Shown here: in pieces, positions 33,283-39,690 of the stretch | How the letters are laid out: every line of letters starts with the position of its first letter | How positions within the stretch are numbered: the stretch's first letter is position 1 | Assembly: GCF_004521985.1 (NCBI RefSeq) | Contig: NZ_SBHZ01000028.1 | Span: 1 to 39,690, forward strand | Direction: 5' to 3' | Length of the DNA: 39,690 nucleotides | DNA from: Ectopseudomonas khazarica | GTDB taxonomy: Bacteria; Pseudomonadota; Gammaproteobacteria; Pseudomonadales; Pseudomonadaceae | Translations under genes and position numbers: made by a program | The notes under the pieces: model-generated | What the model was told of the DNA's origin: nothing | What the model saw: only the letters and a program-made list of their open reading frames with translations | The model's database searches: none

Positions 33283-34586
33283 CAGGCGCTCCTTTTCATG
33301 GCGACGGTGACGGGCAGTGGCAGGCTGATCAGGAAACGCGTGCCGCGTCCCGGTTCGGAGGCGACACGGATCTGGCCGCCGTGGTCCTGGATGATCTTGT
33401 AACTGATGGACAGGCCCAGGCCGGTGCCCTGCCCCACGGGCTTGGTGGTGAAGAAGGGATCGAAGATCTTCGCCAGGACCTCGGCCGGCATGCCGCTGCC
33501 GTTGTCCTGCAACGAGACGTGAACACCCTGCTCGTCCGCCCAGCTGCGGATCTGGATGCGCCCGACCCCGTCGATGGCCTGCGCCGCGTTGGTCAGCAGG
33601 TTGAGCAGGACCTGGTTGATCTGCGAGGGCGCGCAGGCAACGCGGGGCAACTCGCCGAGCTGCTGCACCACCTCGGCCTTGTCCTTGATGTGGTTGCGGG
33701 CGATCAGCAGCGCACTGCGGATGCAGTCGTTGAGGTCGACCTCTTCGCTCATGGCCCGGTCCAGGCGGGCGAAGTCCTTCAGGCCGACCACCAGTTCGGC
33801 GATCTGCTCCAGGCCATACAGGGTGTCCCCGTAGAGCTGCTGCAGGTCCTCGGCGAGCAGCTCCGGGGCCGCCTGCCGGCGCGCCTGTTCGGCAGCCTGC
33901 AAGGCCTCGCCCAGGCGCGCTTCGTCGCAGCCGGGATCGTTCAGGCACTGGCCCAGATGCGCCTGGGCCGCGGCCAGATCGAACAGCGGCGCGCTGAGCT
34001 CACGCAGCAGCTGCACGTTGTTCTTCACATAGCCCAGCGGGGTATTCAGCTCATGGGCGACACCCGCCACCATCTGCCCCAGCGAGGCCATCTTCTCCGA
34101 CTGCAGCAGCTGCGCCTGGGACTCCTTGAGGTCCACCAGCGCCTGGCGCAGCACGCGATTGCGCTGCGCGACCCGCGCCTCCATGGCCTTGAGCAGGTCG
34201 AGCACGGTACCCAGGCCGCAGTAGTGGCCCTGGCCATCGATGAGGATGAAGTCCTCGGTGATCGGGTACTGCAACTGCGCCGTGACCTGCTTGGCCGCCT
34301 CTTCCAGGCCGGCCTCGAGCGAGACGATCAGCGGCGCGGGATTCATCACCTCGCCCACCGGGTGGCGCCCGCGCAGGTCGCGGCCGAAGCGCTGCATGAA
34401 GATGTCCTGCAAGGTGGCGCGGCTGACCAGCCCCAATGGCAGTCCCTGGTCATCGACCACCGGCAGGGAAAGAAAGGCGCGGTGCTCGGCCGCCAGGAAC
34501 AGGTCGGCCACCTCATTGATACTCATCGACGCAGCGAGTGGTTCGACCGCTCGCATCAGCGATTGCAGCGCTCTGGCTTGGGTCAC
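33282..34586 (-). CDS. Soluble histidine kinase with N-terminal CBS domain pair
   Basis: 434 residues from a GTG at 34584-34586, chosen because GGGGGAGG lies six bases upstream; a longer TTG start at 34634 has no such site. Two CBS motifs (about 10-65 and 70-135: SLPVVDDQGLPLGLVSRATL, GEVMNPAPLIVSLEAG) form the sensor, a short coiled segment follows, then the HisKA domain with His178 in GVAHELNTPLGYVKNN, and the ATPase domain with NQVLLNLLTNAAQAI, DNGSGMP and GTGLGLSIS. No transmembrane segment, so it probably senses an adenine nucleotide or another cytoplasmic ligand. It is translationally coupled to the double-receiver regulator. Confidence 0.92.
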   Translation of the reverse strand: MTQARALQSLMRAVEPLAASMSINEVADLFLAAEHRAFLSLPVVDDQGLPLGLVSRATLQDIFMQRFGRDLRGRHPVGEVMNPAPLIVSLEAGLEEAAKQVTAQLQYPITEDFILIDGQGHYCGLGTVLDLLKAMEARVAQRNRVLRQALVDLKESQAQLLQSEKMASLGQMVAGVAHELNTPLGYVKNNVQLLRELSAPLFDLAAAQAHLGQCLNDPGCDEARLGEALQAAEQARRQAAPELLAEDLQQLYGDTLYGLEQIAELVVGLKDFARLDRAMSEEVDLNDCIRSALLIARNHIKDKAEVVQQLGELPRVACAPSQINQVLLNLLTNAAQAIDGVGRIQIRSWADEQGVHVSLQDNGSGMPAEVLAKIFDPFFTTKPVGQGTGLGLSISYKIIQDHGGQIRVASEPGRGTRFLISLPLPVTVAMKRSA

Positions 34587-34644
34587 GAACAGCCTCCCCC
34601 AGCTGTCTGAAAGTCGCCATTCAAACAGCGCCAAGTTGCCATCA

Positions 34645-34660
34645 TGTGACAGAGATCACG
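34645..34660. promoter_or_regulatory. CRP/Vfr-like site in the divergent kinase/DUF2897 promoter region
   Basis: TGTGACAGAGATCACG matches TGTGA-N6-TCACA at 9 of 10 core positions. It lies 59 bases before the kinase GTG and 106 bases before the DUF2897 start. In pseudomonads such sites are bound by Vfr/Crp with cAMP. A chance match is possible. Confidence 0.4.
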
Positions 34661-34765
34661 ATCGCACCCGTGCTTCAGGCGCAGCCGAGCGCCGTCGGGG
34701 AGCCCGCCTGACAACAGACAGCCGAGCGCGTATGGTGAAGGTCCATCCCCCGAGAGGAACCCTCC

Positions 34766-34933
34766 ATGCCCTGGTACGCCTGGCTCATCCTGGTTATCGC
34801 CCTGGGCTCCATCGTCGGCAGCCTGCTGATGCTGCGTGACACGGCGAAGAAACTGCCGTTGACCGAGGAACAGCTCAAGCGCATTCACGAGCGCAATGCC
34901 GAACAGGACGCCAAGGACAATCGCGAACGCTGA
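34766..34933 (+). CDS. DUF2897-family small membrane protein
   Basis: 55 residues: MPWYAWLILVIALGSIVGSL begins a single transmembrane helix, then LMLRDTAKKLPLTEEQLKRI and a charged Asn/Glu/Arg-rich tail. Size, the N-terminal helix and the LPLTEEQLKRI segment agree with the DUF2897 family of gammaproteobacteria, whose function is unknown. The ribosome site GAGAGGAA is well placed before the ATG at 34766. Divergent from the kinase gene. Confidence 0.82.
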   Translation: MPWYAWLILVIALGSIVGSLLMLRDTAKKLPLTEEQLKRIHERNAEQDAKDNRER

Positions 34934-35032
34934 AGCGGCGACTCATCGACCTGCCGCGACAGACTCGAACAGGGTCGCCGAACGGCTCGCCCACTCCTGC
35001 TAGACTGCGCCCCTCGTTCACGAGGAGGCGCC

Positions 35033-35791
35033 ATGCCCCTGCACCTGCGCTTGCTGATTCCAGCCTTCACCCTGGCGCTGGGTTTCGCGACGGGTTTCAT
35101 CCAGCCGATCGGCCTGCTGCTCGGCGCGCTGTTCATTGCTGCCGTGCTGCTCGGTCATCGATCACTGCCGAACGGGCCGTGGGTCATCCTGGTCCTGCTC
35201 GGCGGCATTGCCCTGGCCGCGCACCTGTTGCCGGGCTTCAGACCATGGCCGCTATGGGAGCCGCGCCAGCTGAGCCCTGACGCGGCACCTTACGCGCTGC
35301 GCCTGTCCTGGGACAAACTGCTGGTGGGCATGGCGCTGCTGGCCTGGTGGTTGGGGCAACCCGGCAAGCCCGCGCTCTCCTGCACGCGCGCCGGGCTGGT
35401 CTGCATCCTCACGCTGCTCGCCGTGCCGCCGCTGGCCATTGCCCTGGGCCTGGTCGCCTGGCAGCCGAAATGGCCAGATGGGCTCTGGCTGTGGCTGGCG
35501 GTCAATCTGGGCGTTGCGGTGGTGGCCGAGGAACTGCTGTTCCGTGGTGTACTGCAGCCCGCCCTGACCCAGCGCCTGGGCACATGGCCGGGCCTGCTGC
35601 TCACCGCCGCCCTGTTCGGCGCGGCTCATCTGCCGTTCAGCGCGCTATTCGCCCTGCTGGCTGCCGTGGCCGGTCTCGGCTACGGCCTGGCGTTCCACTA
35701 CAGCGGGCGCCTGAGCCTGGCGATCGCTCTGCACGCCGCGGTCAATCTTCTGCACGTGCTGCTGCTGAGCTACCCACTACGACTGGCATGA
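35033..35791 (+). CDS. CPBP-family intramembrane metalloprotease
   Basis: 252 residues, about seven to eight hydrophobic helices. The CPBP (Rce1-like, ABI) motifs are complete: Glu166-Glu167 with Arg171 in EELLFRGVLQ, His199 in FGAAHLPF and His234/Asn238 in HAAVNLLH. These residues coordinate the metal or water in Rce1-type proteases. The substrate is unknown; bacterial members are linked to peptide maturation or immunity. GAGGAGG precedes the ATG. Its last 50 bases overlap the convergent binding-protein gene. Confidence 0.9.
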   Translation: MPLHLRLLIPAFTLALGFATGFIQPIGLLLGALFIAAVLLGHRSLPNGPWVILVLLGGIALAAHLLPGFRPWPLWEPRQLSPDAAPYALRLSWDKLLVGMALLAWWLGQPGKPALSCTRAGLVCILTLLAVPPLAIALGLVAWQPKWPDGLWLWLAVNLGVAVVAEELLFRGVLQPALTQRLGTWPGLLLTAALFGAAHLPFSALFALLAAVAGLGYGLAFHYSGRLSLAIALHAAVNLLHVLLLSYPLRLA

Positions 35792-36560
35792 CGGCGATGC
35801 GATACGGCGAGAAGATCCGCTCGAGCTCGCCCTTGGCCCGCAGTCGCTCGAGCAAGGCGGCGAACGCCTCGGGGCTGATCGGCGAGCCGGCACGGACCAT
35901 GGCGTGATGGTGGTAAACCTGATCGATGCGCTCTGAAATCAGCAGCGCGCGGGCATGCTCGCGGTTGCGCTTGATGAAGTCGTAGAGGTTCGAACGGGTG
36001 ACCAGCGCAATGTCCGCCCGACCGCGCAGGACCATCAGCAGGTTGCTGTCATGGGAATGGCCGAGGTTGGCGTTGTAGGTCCGGGTCAGGAATTCAGGGT
36101 CGCTGTTGAAGTCGGCGAAGCCGTAGTGGTAACCACGGTAGAGGGCCAGGCGCTTGCCCTGCAGCTGATCGAAGTAGTCCTGGCCACGCAGCTCCTCGTC
36201 CCGCGCGACGAACAGCTCGGCATCCTCCAGCCCCATGTCGACGGCCGTGGCATCGATGTCCTGCCAGCCCCAGCTGGGGTTCTCGAAGATCGCCATGTCG
36301 ATGCGCCCGCGCTGCAGATCGCCGAAGCGCCGCACGATAGCCGTGGGCAGCATGGTGAAGTGATAGTCGCTCTGCTCCTGATTGAGGGCTTCGAGCAGCT
36401 GCGGCAGCAGCCCGGTCGACTCACGCGCATTGGATTTGTCGACATAGGGAGGGAAATGCGCACCGCCGACCTTGACGGTCTCGGCTGCGGAAACTGCACC
36501 GACGAGCAACAGCGAGACAGCACTCAGCCATCCGTGAATCCAGCGCCGCGAATGCCGCAT
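35742..36560 (-). CDS. Periplasmic substrate-binding protein (SBP_bac_3 type), paralogue A
   Basis: 272 residues with signal peptide ending near VSAAET. The two-lobe amino-acid-binding pattern is seen: VKVGGAHFPPYVDK at the start, GRIDMAIFENPSWGWQ, GKRLALYRGYHYGFADF and SHDSNLLMVLRGRADIALV. It closely resembles the upstream gene at 36638-37486, so the two arose by duplication. There is no permease or ATPase gene, and no kinase domain is attached, so it may be a free receptor or scavenger. Its C-terminal 16 codons overlap the CPBP gene tail to tail. Confidence 0.85.
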   Translation of the reverse strand: MRHSRRWIHGWLSAVSLLLVGAVSAAETVKVGGAHFPPYVDKSNARESTGLLPQLLEALNQEQSDYHFTMLPTAIVRRFGDLQRGRIDMAIFENPSWGWQDIDATAVDMGLEDAELFVARDEELRGQDYFDQLQGKRLALYRGYHYGFADFNSDPEFLTRTYNANLGHSHDSNLLMVLRGRADIALVTRSNLYDFIKRNREHARALLISERIDQVYHHHAMVRAGSPISPEAFAALLERLRAKGELERIFSPYRIAVMPVVVGSSAAARAED

Positions 36561-36637
36561 GTCGACTCCCCAAAAAAATCCTTCTTCTAGTTGTGGTGCA
36601 GCCTACCCGAGTCTTTGCTGACCAACCAGATAGTTTT

Positions 36638-37486
36638 TCAGTCCGCTACTACTTTGCCAGCCAATGTCAGACGATAGCGTCGAAGTAGCGCAGGAAGCTC
36701 ACCATTTTCTTGTAACTCACTCAGCATTCCGGCCACCTGATCGGGTGTCAGCCCCCCGCCAGGACGCAGCAACACCTGATGGTGATACTGCTGGTCGACA
36801 CGCTCGGAAACCAGCAGTTCGGGCACCAGCTGCGGGTTCCGGTCGAGGAACATCTGCAGGTACGACCAGGTCACCACCGCCACATCCACCCGACGCGCCA
36901 GCAGCATCCGCAGGTTGCTGTCATGAGAATAGGTCATAAGCGCATCGAACGTATGCGCGAGGTACTCGGGATCCGCCTCGAAACCCGCGAAGCCATAGTG
37001 ATAGCCACTGTACAGGGCCAGACGCTTGCCCTTCAGGTCGTCGAAATACGCCTGGCCACGCCCTGGTTCGGCCGCCGCGACGTAGACCTCGGCATCGTCG
37101 ATGGAAAGGTCCAGCTCCAGGTGCGGCGTCGCGTCCCAGCCCCAGAGGCTCGACTCGAAGAAGATCAGGTCGAAGCGCCCGCCCTGCAGATCACGATAGC
37201 GGCGGGTCGCCGATGTCGGCACGAGCACGAAATGGTATTGCCGCTGCAATGCATTGAGCGCATGCAGCAGATCCGGGACCAGCCCCTGCGGATGCGGTGA
37301 CTCGGGTTTGTCCAGATAGGGAGGGAAATGGTAGCCGCCGACACGCACCTCCTGCGCCGCGATGGCCGTCGGCACATTCAGCAGCGTGAGGTAGGTAAGC
37401 AGACAAGCAACTAGCGCACGCAAACTCGACCTCGCGTCACGTAATACAGGGTGCGATACGCCTCGGAACCCGCCAACGGTCGTCAT
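36638..37486 (-). CDS. Periplasmic substrate-binding protein (SBP_bac_3 type), paralogue B
   Basis: 282 residues. A long N-terminal segment with a hydrophobic helix (LRALVACLLTYLTLLNV) and cleavage near AIAAQE precedes the binding domain: VRVGGYHFPPYLDKPE, GGRFDLIFFESSLWGWD, GKRLALYSGYHYGFAGF, YSHDSNLRMLLARRVDVAVV and LLVSERVDQQYHHQVLLR. Many of these blocks are shared with paralogue A. It starts 24 bases after the atuR stop on the same strand, so it may be transcribed with atuR. Ligand unknown. Confidence 0.85.
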   Translation of the reverse strand: MTTVGGFRGVSHPVLRDARSSLRALVACLLTYLTLLNVPTAIAAQEVRVGGYHFPPYLDKPESPHPQGLVPDLLHALNALQRQYHFVLVPTSATRRYRDLQGGRFDLIFFESSLWGWDATPHLELDLSIDDAEVYVAAAEPGRGQAYFDDLKGKRLALYSGYHYGFAGFEADPEYLAHTFDALMTYSHDSNLRMLLARRVDVAVVTWSYLQMFLDRNPQLVPELLVSERVDQQYHHQVLLRPGGGLTPDQVAGMLSELQENGELPALLRRYRLTLAGKVVAD

Positions 37487-37510
37487 CGACCCTAGCTTAG
37501 TTCAATTTGC

Positions 37511-38134
37511 TCAAGCTTCCTTGCAGACCAATGACAAGGCCTCTTCGGCCAGCTGATCCAGGGTCATCGGGCCCTGGGAGCGGAACCAGGTGGTTGTCCA
37601 GCTCAGCGCGCCGGTGAGGAAGCGCCGCTGGATGAACGGGTCGCCGTTGAAATAGCCCGCGTCGCGCGCCTCGCCCAGCACCTCCAGCCAGATCTGCTCG
37701 TAGGTGTCACGCAGCGCCAGCACCTGTGCCTGCCCCGCCTCGGAAAGCGAACGCCATTCGTAGACCAGCACCGCCATCGCCTCGCCGGTACCGCCCATGA
37801 TCGATTGCAGCTCGCAGCGAATCAGCGCCAGCAGGCGCTCGCGAGTGCCTTGCGCCTGCGCCAGCGCCGCACGCATCAGCGCGGTGTTGTAGACGATGGT
37901 CTCCTCCATCACCGAGCGCAGGATCTCGTCCTTGCTCTTGAAGTGATGAAAGATGCTGCCCGACTGGATGCCGATGGCGGCGGCCAGGTCGCGCACCGTC
38001 GTGCGTTCGTAGCCCTTGCTGCGAAACAGATGGGCGGCCATCTGCAGCAGCTTGCCGCGTGCGCTGTCCGGGTCGGTAATCCGGCCTGTCTCGACCAGTT
38101 CCTGCATTACCGCCTGGGCCCTGTGTTCTTCCAC
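37511..38134 (-). CDS. atuR: TetR-family repressor, probable AtuR
   Basis: 207 residues starting at a GTG (38132-38134) with GAGGGGG upstream; an ATG nine codons later (38107) is an alternative. The helix-turn-helix is ERTTVRDLAAAIGIQSGSIF with HHFKSKDEILRSV. The C-terminal ligand domain is helical (EAMAVLVYEWRSLSEAGQAQ). It lies divergent from atuA, as atuR does in P. aeruginosa, where AtuR represses the acyclic terpene utilisation genes by binding two inverted repeats between atuR and atuA. Two such repeats are seen here at 38242-38258 and 38298-38315. Confidence 0.85.
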   Translation of the reverse strand: MEEHRAQAVMQELVETGRITDPDSARGKLLQMAAHLFRSKGYERTTVRDLAAAIGIQSGSIFHHFKSKDEILRSVMEETIVYNTALMRAALAQAQGTRERLLALIRCELQSIMGGTGEAMAVLVYEWRSLSEAGQAQVLALRDTYEQIWLEVLGEARDAGYFNGDPFIQRRFLTGALSWTTTWFRSQGPMTLDQLAEEALSLVCKEA

Positions 38135-38241
38135 GCTGACTGATCCCCCTCACTGCCCTGCCCGGCAATTGTTCTGATGAATTCTCGATGCTGCCGGCAA
38201 GTACTTGTCTTGCATGATGAAATGTATGCGCCGAACACCTA

Positions 38242-38258
38242 CCAAGCAAGCGCTTGGG
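38242..38258. promoter_or_regulatory. AtuR operator 1
   Basis: ACCAAGCAAGCGCTTGG; its reverse complement CCAAGCGCTTGCTTGGT is identical to bases 38299-38315. It is 107 bases upstream of the atuR start. The core AAGCGCTT is a perfect palindrome. Confidence 0.75.
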
Positions 38259-38297
38259 CGCATTTTTGGCCGTTTTGCCCTCTCCCGGCGCTTTTCA

Positions 38298-38315
38298 ACC
38301 AAGCGCTTGCTTGGT
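38298..38315. promoter_or_regulatory. AtuR operator 2
   Basis: ACCAAGCGCTTGCTTGGT, in opposite orientation to operator 1 and centred about 57 bases from it. It lies 40 bases upstream of the atuA ATG, covering the likely promoter. The same motif, with one change, is found at 6405-6422. Confidence 0.75.
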
Positions 38316-38355
38316 AATGTCGACGCATCCCTTCAATGTGTCACGGGCCATCACA

Positions 38356-39690
38356 ATGACTAAAACCGTACGCATCGGCTGCGCCTCCGCATTCTGGGGC
38401 GACACCTCCACCGCCGCCGCCCAGCTGGTTCGCGGGGCCGAGCTGGACTATCTGGTGTTCGACTACCTGGCCGAGATCACCATGTCGATCATGGCCGGCG
38501 CACGGATGAAGAAGCCCGACGAGGGCTACGCCCGCGACTTCGTCGAGGTGCTCACGCCCCTGCTGGGCGAACTGGCGCACAAGCGCATCCGCGTCATCAG
38601 CAACGCCGGCGGGGTCAACCCGATGGCTTGTGCCGCGGCCCTGAAGGCGGCCTGCGAGCAGGCCGGCGTGCAACTGAAGATCGCCGTGCTGCATGGCGAC
38701 AACCTGCAGCCCAAGCTTGGCGAACTGGTCAAGGCCGGTACCCGCGAGATGTTCAGCGACGCGCCGCTGCCGCCCTTCTGTGTATCGGTCAACGCCTACC
38801 TGGGCGCACCGGGCATCGTCGCCGCGCTCGAACGCGGTGCCGATATCGTCATCACCGGCCGCGTGGTCGACAGCGCCGTGGTCAGCGCCGCCCTGGTGCA
38901 CGAATTCGGCTGGGCCTGGGACGACTACGACAGGCTGGCCCAGGCCGCCCTGGCCGGGCACATCATCGAATGCGGCGCGCAGTGCACCGGCGGCAACTTC
39001 ACCGACTGGCGCGACGTGCCGGACTACGAACACATCGGCTTCCCCATCGTCGAGGTCGCGGACGATGGCCATTTCGTCGTGACCAAGCCGGAAGGTTCCG
39101 GCGGCCTGGTCACGCCTTTCACCGTCGGCGAGCAGATGCTCTACGAGATTGGCGACCCGCGCGCCTATCTGCTGCCGGACGTGGTCTGCGATTTCACCCA
39201 GGTGCAGCTGAGCCAGGTCGGCCCTGACCGGGTGCAGCTGCAGGGTGCCCGCGGTCTGCCTCCCGGCGACCGCTACAAGGTCAGCGCCACCCACCCGGAC
39301 GGTTTCCGCTGCACCGCCAGTTTCCTGCTCGCCGGCATCGATGCCGTGGCCAAGGCCGAACGGGTCAGCCAGGCGATCATCCGCAAGACCGAAGAGCTGT
39401 TCGCCGAGCGCGACTGGGGCCCGTACCAGGAGGTCAGCATCGAGCTGCTCGGCAGTGAAGCCACCTACGGCGCCCACGCCCATCGCCGCTACAGCCGCGA
39501 AGTGGTGGTGAAGATCGCCGCGCGTCATGCCAGGAAAGAAGCACTGCTGCTGTTCTCCCGCGAGATCGCCCAGGCCGCCACCGGCATGGCCCCCGGCCTG
39601 ACCGGCATCGTCGGCGGACGACCGACCGTGTACCCGGTGATCCGCCTGTTCAGCTTCCTCGTGGACAAGAGCGCCTGCACCCTGGAGGTG
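38356..39690 (+). CDS. atuA: Acyclic terpene utilisation protein AtuA (DUF1446), 5' part cut by window end
   Basis: 445 codons are open from the ATG at 38356 to the window edge with no stop. The protein begins MTKTVRIGCASAFWGDTSTA and contains VRGAELDYLVFDYLAEITMS, KRIRVISNAGGVNPMACAAA, GADIVITGRVVDSAVVSAAL and GAQCTGGNFTDW, the blocks of the AtuA/DUF1446 family. Sequence agrees closely with remembered P. aeruginosa AtuA. AtuA is needed for growth on citronellol and geraniol, but its exact reaction is not settled. A GTG at 38338 is an in-frame alternative start. In P. aeruginosa the downstream genes atuB-H encode the acyl-CoA carboxylase and partner enzymes; they would lie beyond the window. 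Confidence 0.93.
   Translation, partial: MTKTVRIGCASAFWGDTSTAAAQLVRGAELDYLVFDYLAEITMSIMAGARMKKPDEGYARDFVEVLTPLLGELAHKRIRVISNAGGVNPMACAAALKAACEQAGVQLKIAVLHGDNLQPKLGELVKAGTREMFSDAPLPPFCVSVNAYLGAPGIVAALERGADIVITGRVVDSAVVSAALVHEFGWAWDDYDRLAQAALAGHIIECGAQCTGGNFTDWRDVPDYEHIGFPIVEVADDGHFVVTKPEGSGGLVTPFTVGEQMLYEIGDPRAYLLPDVVCDFTQVQLSQVGPDRVQLQGARGLPPGDRYKVSATHPDGFRCTASFLLAGIDAVAKAERVSQAIIRKTEELFAERDWGPYQEVSIELLGSEATYGAHAHRRYSREVVVKIAARHARKEALLLFSREIAQAATGMAPGLTGIVGGRPTVYPVIRLFSFLVDKSACTLEV

Noticed and set aside
38341..39528. Minus-strand ORF of 395 codons opposite atuA
   Set aside because: Shadow of atuA, which runs open on the plus strand and shows all AtuA family blocks.

Overview
The window reads as chromosomal DNA of a Pseudomonas, probably of the mendocina/aeruginosa side of the genus. 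Evidence: uniform high GC, tightly packed genes, and a set of genes whose order and sequence match what is known from P. aeruginosa: dnaX-ybaB-recR followed by an acyl-CoA dehydrogenase, pyrF near a two-component pair, and atuR divergent from atuA. I see no prophage, transposase, CRISPR array, tRNA or rRNA. The only stable RNA gene recognised is the 4.5S SRP RNA.

Layout. (1) 1-3781, minus strand: polyamine catabolism by the gamma-glutamyl route (puuB oxidase, puuR-like repressor, puuA-like ligase, start of the spuC-like aminotransferase). A perfect 10-10-10 inverted repeat lies in front of puuB. A monooxygenase-like small protein and a 48-residue membrane or secreted peptide lie upstream and face an AraC regulator across a repeat-rich intergenic region. 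(2) 5223-10418, minus: an acyl-CoA dehydrogenase, a secreted DUF4157-like protein with an HExxH motif, recR, ybaB and dnaX (with an 11-unit Glu-Pro microsatellite). (3) 10890-14256: two related small proteins, the SRP RNA, a chemotaxis receptor, a palindromic repeat element and an HU-like protein. (4) 14301-18751, minus: a six-gene periplasmic copper operon (CopL/DUF2946-like protein, small protein, outer-membrane TolC-type lipoprotein, Tat-exported multicopper oxidase, cupredoxin, CusF-like protein). (5) 18820-22790: ArcD-like antiporter, glutathione S-transferase, and a PLP aminotransferase divergent from a MarR regulator. (6) 22879-26906, plus: Fur-box, FecI-type sigma, FecR-type anti-sigma and a TonB-dependent transducer receptor. 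(7) 26961-32224: membrane protein, LysE exporter overlapping a BenE transporter, a BASS-family transporter, a short-chain dehydrogenase and pyrF. (8) 32368-34933: response regulator with two receiver domains and a CBS-domain histidine kinase, divergent from a DUF2897 protein across a CRP/Vfr-like site. (9) 35033-39690: CPBP membrane protease, two tandem substrate-binding proteins without a permease, the TetR repressor atuR and the start of the acyclic-terpene gene atuA.

The most informative non-coding observation is that the 17-18 bp motif ACCAAGCGCTTGCTTGGT occurs twice between atuR and atuA and once more, with one base changed, about 32 kb away in front of the acyl-CoA dehydrogenase at 5223-6371. 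This suggests that this enzyme belongs to the AtuR regulon and to acyclic terpene or branched acyl-CoA degradation. Other points of note are the copper operon's outer-membrane channel with no visible inner-membrane pump, the receiver-receiver/CBS-kinase pair with no DNA-binding output, and the paired orphan binding proteins directly downstream of atuR.
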